A stretch of 18,074 bases of DNA from JBGPBY01 sp041481485 (GTDB taxonomy: Bacteria; Acidobacteriota; Terriglobia; 20CM-2-55-15), in contig JBGPBY010000090.1 of the NCBI GenBank assembly GCA_041481485.1, forward strand, positions 1 through 18,074, given 5' to 3'. The notes under the pieces were generated by a model. The model ran no database searches. It was not told the origin of the DNA and saw nothing but the letters and a program-made list of their open reading frames with translations. Position 1 is the stretch's first letter, and every line of letters begins with the position of its first letter. A program made the position numbers and the translations under genes. Shown piece by piece: positions 6,164-16,550 of the stretch.

Positions 6164-7327
6164 CTAGCGTCCGCCCCCGCGTCCGCCTGCCCCAGCGCCG
6201 GCTCCGCCACCCGCAGCGCCGCCGCCAAAGCCGCCGCCGAATCCAGCGGCAGCGCCTCGAGCTCCTGCTGCAGGAGTCGCCATGGCCGCCGTTTGCTTGG
6301 CGATTTCCGCTTGCTTGGCTGCAATGAACGCCTTCCTCGCTGTGTCGAACTCGGCCTTCGCTTCTGGGGCATTGCTCAAATTGTTCTTTTGCTTGAACAG
6401 CGGATCGAAAATATTAGTTGCATCCGTGGCAAACGACCCACCCATGGCTAAAGCAGATGCCATGGCATCAATGGTGATGTCTCGCAGGGTTTCAAATTCC
6501 TTGGTGAGATCATTGAGTCTTTTAACATAGGCAGTCACTTCCACGTCGTTGCCTGCCGTCTGTGCAGCCTGTGCTTTGGTATTCGTGTCTCTTAACGCAG
6601 CCAGAGTCGATTGAAGCTGGGCATACGTCGAAAAACCATAGCGGAATTGCATCAAACCATCGTCGGGAGCCATTTTCAGATAATCCGCGAATTCCGGACC
6701 AGCCTCTGCCCATGAATTTTTACTGAAATAGATCATGGCAATATAGCCGTGCAGCCTGGTCTGAGTCTTTGCCCATTCGTCATCATTAGCGCCTTCGGGT
6801 TTGGAAACTTTTTTGGCTCGTTGCGCATAACCCAGGGCTTTATCCATCGCGGCTTTCCGGCCGGCATCATCGGTGGGGGCGTCAGCCATAAGGTTCGAGG
6901 TCAGGGTCATCAGAACACTCATGTTGTCGGGATTCACATCCAGTGCTTTCCCGGCGAACTCGTTGAATTTGGGCGTGTCTTTCATCAGGCGCGATGCTTC
7001 CATTGCGAGTGTAAACATTGTCGTTTTCGACTTGGCATCCGCCTCTGCCTGGGAAATCACGAAACCATTGGCAAGTTTGACTGCCAACTGGTAATCCTTG
7101 TTGTTGATGTAATTGGCCATCAGTCTAATGTCCGCCTCGGGCCGATTCTTCGAGGTCTGATATTTGCTGATAAAGTTCTCCAGCAGTGAAACAACCTTTT
7201 TCGGGTCCTTCTCATCCTTGGTCGCTTGATAGTCTTTATCTTCGGCGGATTGGGCAAAAACAGGAGCCGCTATTGCCAAGGCCAAAACTGCGGCAATTCC
7301 AAAGCTGGTTAGTTTTCTTAAATTCAC
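6164..7327 (-). CDS. exported TPR-like protein with Gly/Ala-rich tail
   Basis: The 387-residue protein starts with GTG at 7325-7327, supported by GGAGG at 7333-7337 five bases upstream. A clear Sec signal peptide (MNLRKLTSFGIAAVLALAIA, cleavage after APVFAQ) directs it to the periplasm or beyond. The mature part is almost wholly helical with degenerate tetratricopeptide-like pairs (for example SVLMTLTSNLMADAP, YFSKNSWAEAGPEFADYLKM, MQFRYGFSTYAQLQ). The last 40 or so residues are low complexity, mainly Gly, Ala and Arg (FGGGFGGGAAGGGAGAGAGG), ending GRGGGR. TPR folds bind proteins, but no partner or enzymatic motif is visible. It follows a related gene by 30 bp and shares that gene's organisation, including an ALAMGG motif after a long helix. 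The specific function is unknown. Confidence 0.85.
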   Translation of the reverse strand: MNLRKLTSFGIAAVLALAIAAPVFAQSAEDKDYQATKDEKDPKKVVSLLENFISKYQTSKNRPEADIRLMANYINNKDYQLAVKLANGFVISQAEADAKSKTTMFTLAMEASRLMKDTPKFNEFAGKALDVNPDNMSVLMTLTSNLMADAPTDDAGRKAAMDKALGYAQRAKKVSKPEGANDDEWAKTQTRLHGYIAMIYFSKNSWAEAGPEFADYLKMAPDDGLMQFRYGFSTYAQLQSTLAALRDTNTKAQAAQTAGNDVEVTAYVKRLNDLTKEFETLRDITIDAMASALAMGGSFATDATNIFDPLFKQKNNLSNAPEAKAEFDTARKAFIAAKQAEIAKQTAAMATPAAGARGAAAGFGGGFGGGAAGGGAGAGAGGRGGGR

Positions 7328-7357
7328 TCGAACCTCCGTTCGACGGATATTTCCTTA

Positions 7358-8368
7358 CTAAATCTTGTGCTTGGCGATGAACTCATCCATGCCTTCTGTC
7401 GTATCGTTATGCGGCGGCTTCCATAAACTCTCGAGCTGCGTTTTGGCAGCACTACCGACCGGACCACCCATTGCGGCCGCCGTAGCGAGCGGTTCCATCG
7501 CGGCGTCCCTCTTCTCCGTATATTCCTTAACTGCCGCATCGCGCTTTTCAATCGCTGCATCACGCTCAGGTCCCGCTACGGTTATGGCATTGACTGCGTC
7601 ATACAAATCTTTAAGCGGCTTCTGAGCAGCAGACGCAATATAGACCCTGGCAGTCCCGTCACGGAACCAGCTCATCTGATCTTTGGGGTTGATCTTGACC
7701 GCCTGCTGATATTCTCCCGAGGCTTCCGGGTATTGCAGGCGTTGCAAGGCCACAAAGCCCAGCACCGCGTGAGCGGGGCCTACAACGGATTGCTGCCATG
7801 TCTGTTCCGGTAACTGTTCGGGTCTTTTCATTGCGAGGAGCTGTTTGGCCAGTTCCTGTGCGCGGTTGAGATTCTTATCTTTGGCCGCCTGATCGGTCAG
7901 CTTTAGATACTTGTCTGGGAGGGAATTGCTGACAAAGACAATTGCGTTGAGATCCATAGGATCGATGACAAGTATCTTCTCGCCCATTTCCAGAATCTTG
8001 TCGAGGTCTCCTAGCCCGCTTCCGGCGGTCATGCCCGAGGAAATCATGTACTTTTTAGTACCTGCGTTAGGATTGGGGACTTCCCTTTCATACCGGATAG
8101 AAAGGTCATAGACTTCCTTCCATTTCATCGCCGGCACGAGCTTTTGCATTAGTTGCGAATATGCGGGCTCACGGTACATGGAGTCCTTGCACGTCGGATC
8201 ATTGACGAAATCGTCGAACAATTTCATATCGTCAGGCTTGGCATAGAGCGCTCGAGCTTTGTTATTGCATGCGACTTCCGTTGCGGACGGTTGAGCCTGA
8301 GCCATAACGGGCATGGCGCTCGCCAGGCAAAAGAGAGTGGAAAAGCCGGCGATTCCTAGTTTTTTCAT
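7358..8368 (-). CDS. exported TPR-like protein, paralogue of its downstream neighbour
   Basis: The 336-residue protein starts at ATG 8366-8368 with AGGAGG 10 bases upstream. It has a Sec signal peptide (MKKLGIAGFSTLFCLASAMP, cleavage after VMAQA). The mature region is helical with TPR-like pairs, including AHAVLGFVALQRLQYPEASG and EYQQAVKINPKDQMSWFRDG, a typical TPR unit ending in the NP boundary. A charged coiled-coil-like segment follows (AAIEKRDAAVKEYTEKRDAA), then AAAMGG near the C terminus, matching ALAMGG in the next gene. Two cysteines (in EVACNN and PTCKD) could form a disulfide. It lacks the Gly-rich tail of its neighbour. The two genes are 30 bp apart and probably arose by duplication. 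No enzymatic motif is seen; a scaffold or envelope-associated role is an inference from the TPR fold. Confidence 0.85.
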   Translation of the reverse strand: MKKLGIAGFSTLFCLASAMPVMAQAQPSATEVACNNKARALYAKPDDMKLFDDFVNDPTCKDSMYREPAYSQLMQKLVPAMKWKEVYDLSIRYEREVPNPNAGTKKYMISSGMTAGSGLGDLDKILEMGEKILVIDPMDLNAIVFVSNSLPDKYLKLTDQAAKDKNLNRAQELAKQLLAMKRPEQLPEQTWQQSVVGPAHAVLGFVALQRLQYPEASGEYQQAVKINPKDQMSWFRDGTARVYIASAAQKPLKDLYDAVNAITVAGPERDAAIEKRDAAVKEYTEKRDAAMEPLATAAAMGGPVGSAAKTQLESLWKPPHNDTTEGMDEFIAKHKI

Positions 8369-8413
8369 GGGGAACTGACCTCCTAAATCAATGCAACCCG
8401 TGTTCGATTTTTT

Positions 8414-8428
8414 TCCCGCTGGGCGGGA
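8414..8428. other. 6-bp stem, 3-base loop hairpin in the TPR operon leader
   Basis: TCCCGC-tgg-GCGGGA forms a perfect stem. On the plus strand it is followed by TTTTAA, as in an intrinsic terminator, but no plus-strand gene ends here. On the minus strand an A run follows, so it would not terminate ino1 transcription. It may instead be a 5' leader hairpin for the TPR pair. Confidence 0.4.
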
Positions 8429-8456
8429 TTTTAATGGAACCTTAAGTCACATGCAA
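8428..8456 (-). promoter_or_regulatory. putative sigma70-type promoter for the TPR gene pair
   Basis: On the minus strand TTGCAT (8451-8456) is followed after exactly 17 bases by TAAAAT (8428-8433), close to the TTGACA-17-TATAAT consensus. The -35 box ends 1 base from the ino1 stop codon. The predicted start near 8421 would place a small hairpin at the head of the mRNA. Confidence 0.55.
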
Positions 8457-8457
8457 T

Positions 8458-9774
<1,317 letters not shown>

Positions 9775-9778
9775 ACGT

Positions 9779-9784
9779 CCTCCT
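9779..9784 (-). promoter_or_regulatory. Shine-Dalgarno of ino1 overlapping the sdhB stop
   Basis: AGGAGG on the minus strand sits 4 bases before the GTG start and overlaps the sdhB stop codon (9783-9785). This supports the GTG start and suggests translational coupling of ino1 to sdhB. Confidence 0.65.
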
Positions 9785-10553
9785 AAATTCCGTCTTCACG
9801 AGCCGCTTCGCCGCGGTTGGTCCAGCTGGCGAAAAGGTAATCCCGATTCATTCGGGCAATCACTTCCAGTTTTATTTCCTTCGGACACACTGCTTCACAC
9901 TCTCCGATGTTGGTGCAGCTGCCGAACATTTCTTCCTTGACCTGCGCGACCATCGACAGCGCACGATGCTCCCGTTCGGGCTGTCCCTGCGGCAACAAGC
10001 CCAGATGACTGATTTTGGCTCCGGTGAACAACGCAGCCGAGGCATTGGGACACGCGGCAACGCAGGCGCCGCAGCCAATACATGCCGCCGCATCCATGGC
10101 GAGATCGGCATTCGTTTTCGGTACGGGAATGGCGTTGCCGTCAGGGCCGCTGCCGGTCGGCGCGGTGATGAATCCACCACTGGCGATGATGCGGTCAAAT
10201 GCGCTTCGATCCACCACCAGGTCGCGGAGCACCGGAAACGCCTTCGCGCGCCAGGGCTCGAGATAAAGCACATCGCCGTCCTTGAATTTGCGCATGTGCA
10301 GCTGGCAGACCGTTGTGCCGCGCTGCGGCCCGTGCGCAATGCCATTGATCATGAATCCGCACGAACCGCAGATGCCTTCGCGGCAATCGTGATCGAAGGC
10401 GACCGGTTCTTCGCCTTTGCCGGTGAGTTCTTCGTTCAACACATCCAGCATTTCGAGAAACGACATGTGTTCGTTGGCGGTCACCTGGTATTGAATCATT
10501 CGTCCCGGCTGCGACGCAGTCTTCTGCCGCCAGATATGCAAGGTCAGTTTCAT
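9783..10553 (-). CDS. sdhB: succinate dehydrogenase/fumarate reductase iron-sulfur subunit
   Basis: This subunit passes electrons from the flavoprotein to the membrane cytochrome in complex II. The ATG at 10551-10553 overlaps the sdhA stop (TAATG), has GGAG 9 bases upstream, and gives 256 residues starting MKLTLHIWRQ; the longer open frame to 10646 lies inside sdhA and is rejected. [2Fe-2S] ligands: C57, C62, C65 and C83 (CREGICGSC, then TVC). [4Fe-4S] ligands: C158, C161, C164 and C223. [3Fe-4S] ligands: C168, C213 and C219. The segment NASAALFTGAKISHLGLLPQ and the wide spacing between C65 and C83 match the B-type enzymes that pair with a single five-helix cytochrome b, consistent with the neighbouring sdhC and the absence of sdhD. 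All cluster ligands are intact. Confidence 0.95.
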   Translation of the reverse strand: MKLTLHIWRQKTASQPGRMIQYQVTANEHMSFLEMLDVLNEELTGKGEEPVAFDHDCREGICGSCGFMINGIAHGPQRGTTVCQLHMRKFKDGDVLYLEPWRAKAFPVLRDLVVDRSAFDRIIASGGFITAPTGSGPDGNAIPVPKTNADLAMDAAACIGCGACVAACPNASAALFTGAKISHLGLLPQGQPEREHRALSMVAQVKEEMFGSCTNIGECEAVCPKEIKLEVIARMNRDYLFASWTNRGEAAREDGI

Positions 10554-12463
10554 TATTTGTAGCTCCGTTGGCTGGGATGAACGTAATCGAAAACCAGCGG
10601 CTCCTTGTTCAGGATTGGTTTCTTGCCGGGCCCGGCGTATTCCCATGCCGCGGCATAACTGTACTCATCATCGTTACGGCGGGCTTCGCCGTCCGGCGTC
10701 TGAAATTCCTCACGGAAGTGGCCGCCGCACGATTCATTGCGATGCAGCGCGTCCATGCACATCAATTCGCCAAACTCCAGGAAGTCGGCCACGCGTCCGG
10801 CATTTTCCAGCGACTGATTGAGTTCCTCGCCGCTACCCAGAACATTCACGTTCTTCCAGAACTCTTCGCGCAATTCCGGAATGCGGGCGAGCGCCCTTTT
10901 GAGGCCCGCGTCATTGCGGGCCATGCCGCACTCATCCCAGACCAGCTTTCCAAGTTCGCGATGGAACGAGCTGACCGTTCTTTTGCCTTTGGTTTCAAGA
11001 AACTGTTTTGTCTGCTTTGCCACACCGGCTTCCGCATCGCGCACCGCCGGGTGATCGGCGCCGGCCTTTTCCAGTTTCGTGGTGGCGAGATAGTCGCCGA
11101 TGGTGTAGGGAAGGACGAAGTAGCCATCTGCCAACCCCTGCATTAACGCACTCGCCCCGAGCCGGTTCGCACCATGATCGGAGAAATTCGCTTCTCCAAT
11201 TGTGTAGAGTCCCGGAACTGTGGTCATGAGGTTGTAATCCACCCATAAGCCGCCCATGGTGTAGTGAATGGCGGGATAAATACGCATTGGAACCGAGTAT
11301 GGATCTTCCCCAGTGATGCGCTCATACATTTCAAACAGGTTGCTGTAGCGCTCCTTCACGCCCTGTTTGCCCAGCCGTTTGATTGCGTCGGCAAAATCCA
11401 GATACACACCGAGCCCGGTTCCCACGCCGCGGCCTTCATCACAGGCCGCTTTTGCGGCGCGCGATGCGACGTCGCGCGGCACCAGATTGCCGAAACTCGG
11501 ATAGCGCCGTTCGAGGTAATAATCGCGTTCGTTTTCCGGTATCTGGTCTGGCGGACGCTTATCGCCTTTTTTCAGGGGAACCCAGATGCGGCCGTCATTG
11601 CGCAGCGATTCGCTCATCAACGTGAGCTTCGATTGATAATCGCCGCTGACCGGAATGCACGTGGGATGGATTTGTGTGAAGCACGGATTGGCCATGGCCG
11701 CGCCGCGTTTATACGCCCTCCAGATGGCGGTGCAATTGGATCCCTTGGCGTTGGTGGAAAGATAAAAAACGTTTCCGTAACCTCCGGTGCCCAGTACCAC
11801 GGCATCGGCGAGATGCGACTCGATTTTGCCGGTAACGAGATTACGCGCGACGATTCCGCGTGCCTTGCCGTCAATCACGATCAGGTCGAGCATTTCCGTC
11901 CGAGGATACATATTTACCTTGTCCAGGCCGATTTGCCGCTCGAGCGCCTGGTACGCGCCGATCAGGAGTTGCTGGCCCGTCTGGCCGCGCGCATAAAACG
12001 TCCGGGAAACCTGAGCGCCGCCGAATGATCGATTGGCGAGCGTGCCGCCATATTCGCGCGCAAAGGGAACCCCCTGCGCCACGCATTGATCGATGATGTT
12101 GACGCTGATCTGCGCGAGCCGGTACACGTTGGATTCGCGAGCGCGGAAGTCGCCGCCTTTTACCGTGTCGTAGAACAAGCGAAAGATGCTGTCCCCGTCG
12201 TTCTGATAGTTCTTTGCGGCATTGATACCGCCCTGGGCCGCGATGCTGTGTGCGCGGCGCGGAGTATCCTGAAAGCAGAAGCACTTTACGTTGTAGCCGA
12301 GTTCCGCCAGGGACGCCGATGCCGATGCCCCGGCAAGTCCCGAGCCCACGACAATAATATTGAACTTTCGCTTGTTGGCCGGGTTCACCAGTTTAAGGTC
12401 AAACCGATGACGGTCCCACCGCGTCTCAATGGGTCCGGTGGGGCACTTCGAATTCAATTCCAT
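10553..12463 (-). CDS. sdhA: succinate dehydrogenase/fumarate reductase flavoprotein subunit
   Basis: The catalytic subunit of complex II oxidises succinate to fumarate using covalently bound FAD. Its 636 residues match B-type SdhA/FrdA. Motifs: dinucleotide-binding VVGSGLAGASASASLAELGY (38-57); the FAD-linking His72 in RRAHSIAAQGGINAAKNY; YARGQTGQQLL; the active-site loop FTQIHPTCIPVSGDYQSKL; and the C-terminal FAD-contacting GLYTIGEANFSDHGANRLGA, then SALMQGLADGYFVLP. The C-terminal ALHRNESCGGHFREEFQTPD matches the family's R(N)ES-x-G-x-H-x-R-E-x-F element. AGGAG lies 6 bases before the ATG at 12461-12463. It is 15 bp after sdhC and overlaps sdhB by one base, so the three subunits are translated together. 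Sequence alone cannot tell dehydrogenase from fumarate reductase direction. Confidence 0.96.
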   Translation of the reverse strand: MELNSKCPTGPIETRWDRHRFDLKLVNPANKRKFNIIVVGSGLAGASASASLAELGYNVKCFCFQDTPRRAHSIAAQGGINAAKNYQNDGDSIFRLFYDTVKGGDFRARESNVYRLAQISVNIIDQCVAQGVPFAREYGGTLANRSFGGAQVSRTFYARGQTGQQLLIGAYQALERQIGLDKVNMYPRTEMLDLIVIDGKARGIVARNLVTGKIESHLADAVVLGTGGYGNVFYLSTNAKGSNCTAIWRAYKRGAAMANPCFTQIHPTCIPVSGDYQSKLTLMSESLRNDGRIWVPLKKGDKRPPDQIPENERDYYLERRYPSFGNLVPRDVASRAAKAACDEGRGVGTGLGVYLDFADAIKRLGKQGVKERYSNLFEMYERITGEDPYSVPMRIYPAIHYTMGGLWVDYNLMTTVPGLYTIGEANFSDHGANRLGASALMQGLADGYFVLPYTIGDYLATTKLEKAGADHPAVRDAEAGVAKQTKQFLETKGKRTVSSFHRELGKLVWDECGMARNDAGLKRALARIPELREEFWKNVNVLGSGEELNQSLENAGRVADFLEFGELMCMDALHRNESCGGHFREEFQTPDGEARRNDDEYSYAAAWEYAGPGKKPILNKEPLVFDYVHPSQRSYK

Positions 12464-12478
12464 CTTTTTCTCCTCGGA

Positions 12479-13141
12479 CTAGTTCACGATGCCGGTCAGG
12501 ACGGCGACTGGAACCGATATGAATCCTGCAATCAGCAGCCAGGAAAAAACCGCGGCGAACGCCTTGATCTTTGGCGTGTACTTGGGATGACTTAATCCGA
12601 GCGATTGAAACAGGCTCCAAATTCCATGACTCAAATGCATCCCGACGAAAATCATCGCGACGATGTACAGTCCCGAGGCGATCGGGTTACTGAAACCGGT
12701 GACCAGATTTTCATAGGGATGAAGTTCGACGAACTGAGGATGAATGGTACCCGTGGTGAAATGGAGAAGATGCCCGACTACAAATGCCCCAATAACCGGT
12801 CCGCTCAACATCATGGTTTTCGATGCTGTCGTTGCCTGGACGTTACCGGGTTTCACATATGCAATCGGGCGGGCGGCGCTCTTGACGGCAGTCAGCTGAA
12901 TGGATGCCCAGATGTGCAGAATGACGGAGACCAGCAGAACCGTCCGCGCAACCCACAATACCTCCGGAGTCCCGTGAAGGACTTCGGCGTAGTGATCCAT
13001 CACCTCGGCGCCGAGAAACACCTGCATATTTCCAGCCATGTGCAGAATCAAAAAGCCGAACAGAATCAGCCCCGTGACGGCCATCACGGCTTTTTTGCCG
13101 ATGGTCGAATCGTAGAACCTCGATATAGCTACGGTGCTCAC
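12479..13141 (-). CDS. sdhC: succinate dehydrogenase cytochrome b558-type subunit
   Basis: The membrane anchor binds haem b and quinone for complex II. Using the GTG at 13139-13141, with GGAGG (13150-13154) eight bases upstream, it has 220 residues starting MSTVAISRFYDSTIGKKAVM; the longer frame begins at a TTG at 13171 whose first codons cover that Shine-Dalgarno. Five membrane helices are visible (about 18-38, 62-83, 110-130, 154-176, 195-217). Candidate haem-ligand histidines within them are H34, H76, H124/H127 and H169/H172, enough for the two haems of the b558 family. A single fused cytochrome subunit, no sdhD, and the conserved HMAGNMQVFLG and GMHLSHGIWSLFQSLGL segments place it in the B-type family known from Bacteroidetes, Actinobacteria and Acidobacteria. 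It is the first gene of the sdh cluster. Confidence 0.95.
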   Translation of the reverse strand: MSTVAISRFYDSTIGKKAVMAVTGLILFGFLILHMAGNMQVFLGAEVMDHYAEVLHGTPEVLWVARTVLLVSVILHIWASIQLTAVKSAARPIAYVKPGNVQATTASKTMMLSGPVIGAFVVGHLLHFTTGTIHPQFVELHPYENLVTGFSNPIASGLYIVAMIFVGMHLSHGIWSLFQSLGLSHPKYTPKIKAFAAVFSWLLIAGFISVPVAVLTGIVN

Positions 13142-13149
13142 CGCATGTC

Positions 13150-13154
13150 CCTCC
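13150..13154 (-). promoter_or_regulatory. Shine-Dalgarno deciding the sdhC GTG start
   Basis: GGAGG on the minus strand is 8 bases before the GTG at 13139-13141. The resulting N-terminus (STVAISRFYDSTIGKKAVM) matches the start of family members as I know them. Confidence 0.7.
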
Positions 13155-13200
13155 TTTTCCGGAACAACCAAACTTCTAATTCTAAACCAGAAAAGCCGCC

Positions 13201-13244
13201 GCCGAAAAACGGCCTATTATAATGTTCCGTTTTCGATAAGGGAG
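13201..13244 (+). promoter_or_regulatory. pyk/sdhC divergent control region with TATAAT and hairpin
   Basis: TATAAT at 13218-13223 (within the near-palindrome ATTATAAT, so readable on both strands) lies in the loop of a stem AAAACGG/CCGTTTT (about 13206-13212 and 13227-13233). GGGAG at 13240-13244 is the pyk Shine-Dalgarno, 5 bases before its ATG. No convincing -35 box is seen at the right spacing for pyk. On the minus strand a TAGAAT nearer to sdhC could be its -10, also without a good -35. Confidence 0.4.
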
Positions 13245-13249
13245 TTGAA

Positions 13250-14659
<1,410 letters not shown>

Positions 14660-14664
14660 TTTAT

Positions 14665-15096
14665 ATGCAAAACCTGCCGCCATTTCATTTAGCAATTAAG
14701 GTACGAGATTTGCCATCCTCGCGTGCCTTTTACGGCGATCTCCTAGGCTGTCCTGAAGGGCGCAGTTCCCAGACCTGGGTAGACTTCAATTTTTTCGGTC
14801 ACCAGCTTGTATGCCATGTTCATGACGCCATCGATACTTCAACACGGCCAGCCTCCAATGTCGTCGACGATCACGATGTTCCCGTTCCCCACTTTGGCGC
14901 TGTGTTGGAAATGGATGCCTTCAATCACCTTTCCCAAAAATTGAAAGCCGCCGGCGTGAAGTTCATAATCGAACCGTACATCCGATTCAAAGGACAACCC
15001 GGCGAACAGGCCACCATGTTTTTCCTCGATCCCAGCAGTAACGCGATCGAGTTCAAAGCATTTGCCAATATCGCCGAAGAACTTTTCAGGAGGTGA
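14665..15096 (+). CDS. VOC-superfamily (glyoxalase/dioxygenase fold) protein
   Basis: The ATG at 14665 is 5 bp after the pyk stop and gives 143 residues, the size of a two-module VOC domain. The frame is open further upstream, but only inside pyk. The fold signature is clear: FHLAIKVRDLPSSRAFYGDL (7-26) for the first beta-alpha-beta unit, and FFLDPSSNAIEFKAF (119-133) for the last strand. Candidate metal ligands are H8, H76 (VPHFGAVL) and E129 (AIEF), the His-His-Glu arrangement of VOC metalloenzymes. Members act as glyoxalase I, dioxygenases, epimerases or resistance proteins, and the substrate cannot be read here. Coupling to pyk makes methylglyoxal detoxification, a side product of glycolysis, a reasonable guess but no more. 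Its stop (TGA 15094-15096) overlaps the next gene's Shine-Dalgarno region. Confidence 0.85.
   Translation: MQNLPPFHLAIKVRDLPSSRAFYGDLLGCPEGRSSQTWVDFNFFGHQLVCHVHDAIDTSTRPASNVVDDHDVPVPHFGAVLEMDAFNHLSQKLKAAGVKFIIEPYIRFKGQPGEQATMFFLDPSSNAIEFKAFANIAEELFRR
15088..15093 (+). promoter_or_regulatory. Shine-Dalgarno deciding the start of the 15102 gene
   Basis: AGGAGG is 8 bases before the ATG at 15102. The earlier in-frame candidates, GTG at 15093 and ATG at 15096, overlap this site or sit too close to it. The site lies inside the end of the VOC gene. Confidence 0.7.
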
Positions 15097-15101
15097 TGGA
15101 G

Positions 15102-15806
15102 ATGCGGAACCTTATACCCTGGGCCGCAGCATTCGGTGCGATTCTGCTTTTGACGTCAACTAATTCACTGGTGAGTTCACAGAAGAAATCCCCCGACACG
15201 TGGGCCAGCGAGTTCCGAGTGGACGCCGGAGATCTGGCCGCCACTGGGCGTAATCCGTATTTCATTCTCCAGCCCGGATACAAACTGGAATTTCAGGATG
15301 GAAAAGACAAACTCGTGATTACTGTGCTCAGCGAGACGCGAATGGTGTCTGGCGTCGAAACGAGGGTCGTCGAAGAACGCGAAACCAGCGACGGCAAACT
15401 CGTGGAAGTCTCCCGCAATTACTTCGCGATCAGCAAGCGCACCAGCGATGTGTATTACTTCGGAGAAGACGTGGACATTTACAAGGACGGCAAGGTCGCG
15501 AATCATGAAGGTGCATGGCTTGCAGGTGTGAATGGAGCGAAATTTGGTCTGGCCATGCCCGGGAACCCCGTCGTCAAGAGCAAGTACTATCAGGAGCAGG
15601 CGCAGGGATCCGCCATGGACCGCGCGGAGATTGTCAGCATCCGGGAAAATGTCAAAACTGCCGCAGGGACATTCAAGAATTGTCTGAAGACCCGCGAGAC
15701 GACGCCGCTCGAGTCCGGTGTATCGGAGTACAAGTACTATGCTCCGGGAATCGGCCTGGTACAGGATGACACTATGAAATTAATTTCATACAGCAAGGGA
15801 CTCTGA
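15102..15806 (+). CDS. exported protein of unknown function
   Basis: The 234-residue protein has a Sec signal peptide (MRNLIPWAAAFGAILLLTST, then NSLVSSQ). The mature part is rich in beta strands, with repeated features such as NPYFILQPGYKLEFQDGKDK, DVYYFGEDVDIYKDGKV, GAWLAGVNGAKFGLAMPG, VKTAAGTFKNCLKTRETTPL and SEYKYYAPGIGLVQD. I recall similar uncharacterised secreted bacterial proteins with the YFGEDV, PAGTF-x-NCL and YYAPGVGLV words, so it belongs to a conserved but unnamed family; its architecture recalls lipid- or ligand-binding beta-rich folds, which is only a guess. One cysteine (in NCLKT) is left in the mature part. The start is fixed by AGGAGG at 15088-15093. It is the last gene of the pyk-VOC cluster, with a 105-bp gap before the next promoter. 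Confidence 0.82.
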   Translation: MRNLIPWAAAFGAILLLTSTNSLVSSQKKSPDTWASEFRVDAGDLAATGRNPYFILQPGYKLEFQDGKDKLVITVLSETRMVSGVETRVVEERETSDGKLVEVSRNYFAISKRTSDVYYFGEDVDIYKDGKVANHEGAWLAGVNGAKFGLAMPGNPVVKSKYYQEQAQGSAMDRAEIVSIRENVKTAAGTFKNCLKTRETTPLESGVSEYKYYAPGIGLVQDDTMKLISYSKGL

Positions 15807-15830
15807 CAAAAACTTCAGAATAATTGCGAA

Positions 15831-15859
15831 TTCCCGGTCTCGAGCAGTGGGGCTATAAT
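15831..15859 (+). promoter_or_regulatory. putative promoter of the monohaem lipoprotein gene
   Basis: TATAAT at 15854-15859 has a weak -35 candidate TTCCCG at 15831-15836, 17 bases upstream. The likely start near 15866 gives a leader of about 45 bases before the ATG at 15912, which has AAGGGAG at 15901-15907. The open frame beginning at 15858 overlaps the -10 box and is rejected as the start. Confidence 0.55.
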
Positions 15860-15911
15860 GCGACGCGGAATCGCCTTAGTTCAGTTTTGTCATCTCGAGA
15901 AAGGGAGCATC

Positions 15912-16541
15912 ATGCGAAAGTATTTCTTGTTTTGTCTTGCCGGCGTCTTTCTGCTCTTCGGATGTAATTCATCGAAACCCACAGAAACGAAGACTGCATT
16001 GGCAGACACGTCGGTAACCTACCGTCCAACGTCGACGATCAAGGACATCATGGACTCCATGGTGGACCCCAGCGCGGACTATATCTGGGATGCGGTGTCG
16101 ACGGAGATCTCTGTAAAAGGAATTAATGAAAAATTTCCCAGAACGCCCAAGGAATGGCAGGAAATCCGGCGCAAGGCCATTACATTGATTGAAGCCACCA
16201 ACCTTCTGATCATGCCCGGCCGAAAGGTCGCTCAGCCAGGTGAGAAATCCGAGAATCCCGGTATTGAACTGTCACCGGAAGAGATCAATGCCATCCTCGA
16301 CAAAGACCGCGCCACGTTCGTCACGCATGCAATGACCCTTAATGACGAAGCAATGAAAATCCTGAAGGCCATCGACGCGAAAGATAAGGATGCCATCCTG
16401 GATGGCGGCGCCGGTATTGACGAGGCGTGTGAAAGCTGCCACAAAATCTATTGGTACCCGAATGAGGGCAAAGACCGGGGCAATGTGCCGGCTCCCAGTC
16501 TTCGCGATACGGACAAAGAAAAAGAAAAGTCCGGAAAGTAA
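15912..16541 (+). CDS. lipoprotein c-type cytochrome with one CxxCH motif
   Basis: The 209-residue protein starts at ATG 15912, four bases after AAGGGAG. The frame open from 15858 would begin before a lipoprotein signal and inside the promoter. MRKYFLFCLAGVFLLFGC is a lipoprotein signal peptide with Cys18 as the lipidated residue, followed by a polar Ser/Thr linker. The body is mainly helical (IKDIMDSMVDPSADYIWDAV, EWQEIRRKAITLIEATNLLI, DRATFVTHAMTLNDEAMKIL). The haem site CESCH (173-177) is near the C terminus, in the context IDEACESCHKIYWYP. A helical bundle with a C-terminal CxxCH is the layout of cytochrome c'/c556-like proteins, so a periplasmic, membrane-tethered electron carrier or gas-binding haem protein is likely. 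The charged tail ends KEKEKSGK. It appears monocistronic, closed by a long palindrome. Confidence 0.87.
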   Translation: MRKYFLFCLAGVFLLFGCNSSKPTETKTALADTSVTYRPTSTIKDIMDSMVDPSADYIWDAVSTEISVKGINEKFPRTPKEWQEIRRKAITLIEATNLLIMPGRKVAQPGEKSENPGIELSPEEINAILDKDRATFVTHAMTLNDEAMKILKAIDAKDKDAILDGGAGIDEACESCHKIYWYPNEGKDRGNVPAPSLRDTDKEKEKSGK

Positions 16542-16550
16542 TTCCTGAAT

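Noticed and set aside
8414..8428. Intrinsic terminator for ino1
   Set aside because: On the strand that ino1 uses, the stem is followed by an A run rather than a T run; it fits a plus-strand terminator with no gene to end, or a leader hairpin.
10554..10646. N-terminal extension of sdhB
   Set aside because: It lies entirely inside the end of sdhA, whereas the ATG at 10551-10553 has a Shine-Dalgarno and gives the normal SdhB N-terminus.
11264..12028. Plus-strand open frame of 254 codons opposite sdhA
   Set aside because: It is a shadow of the codon pattern of sdhA; the product resembles no family.
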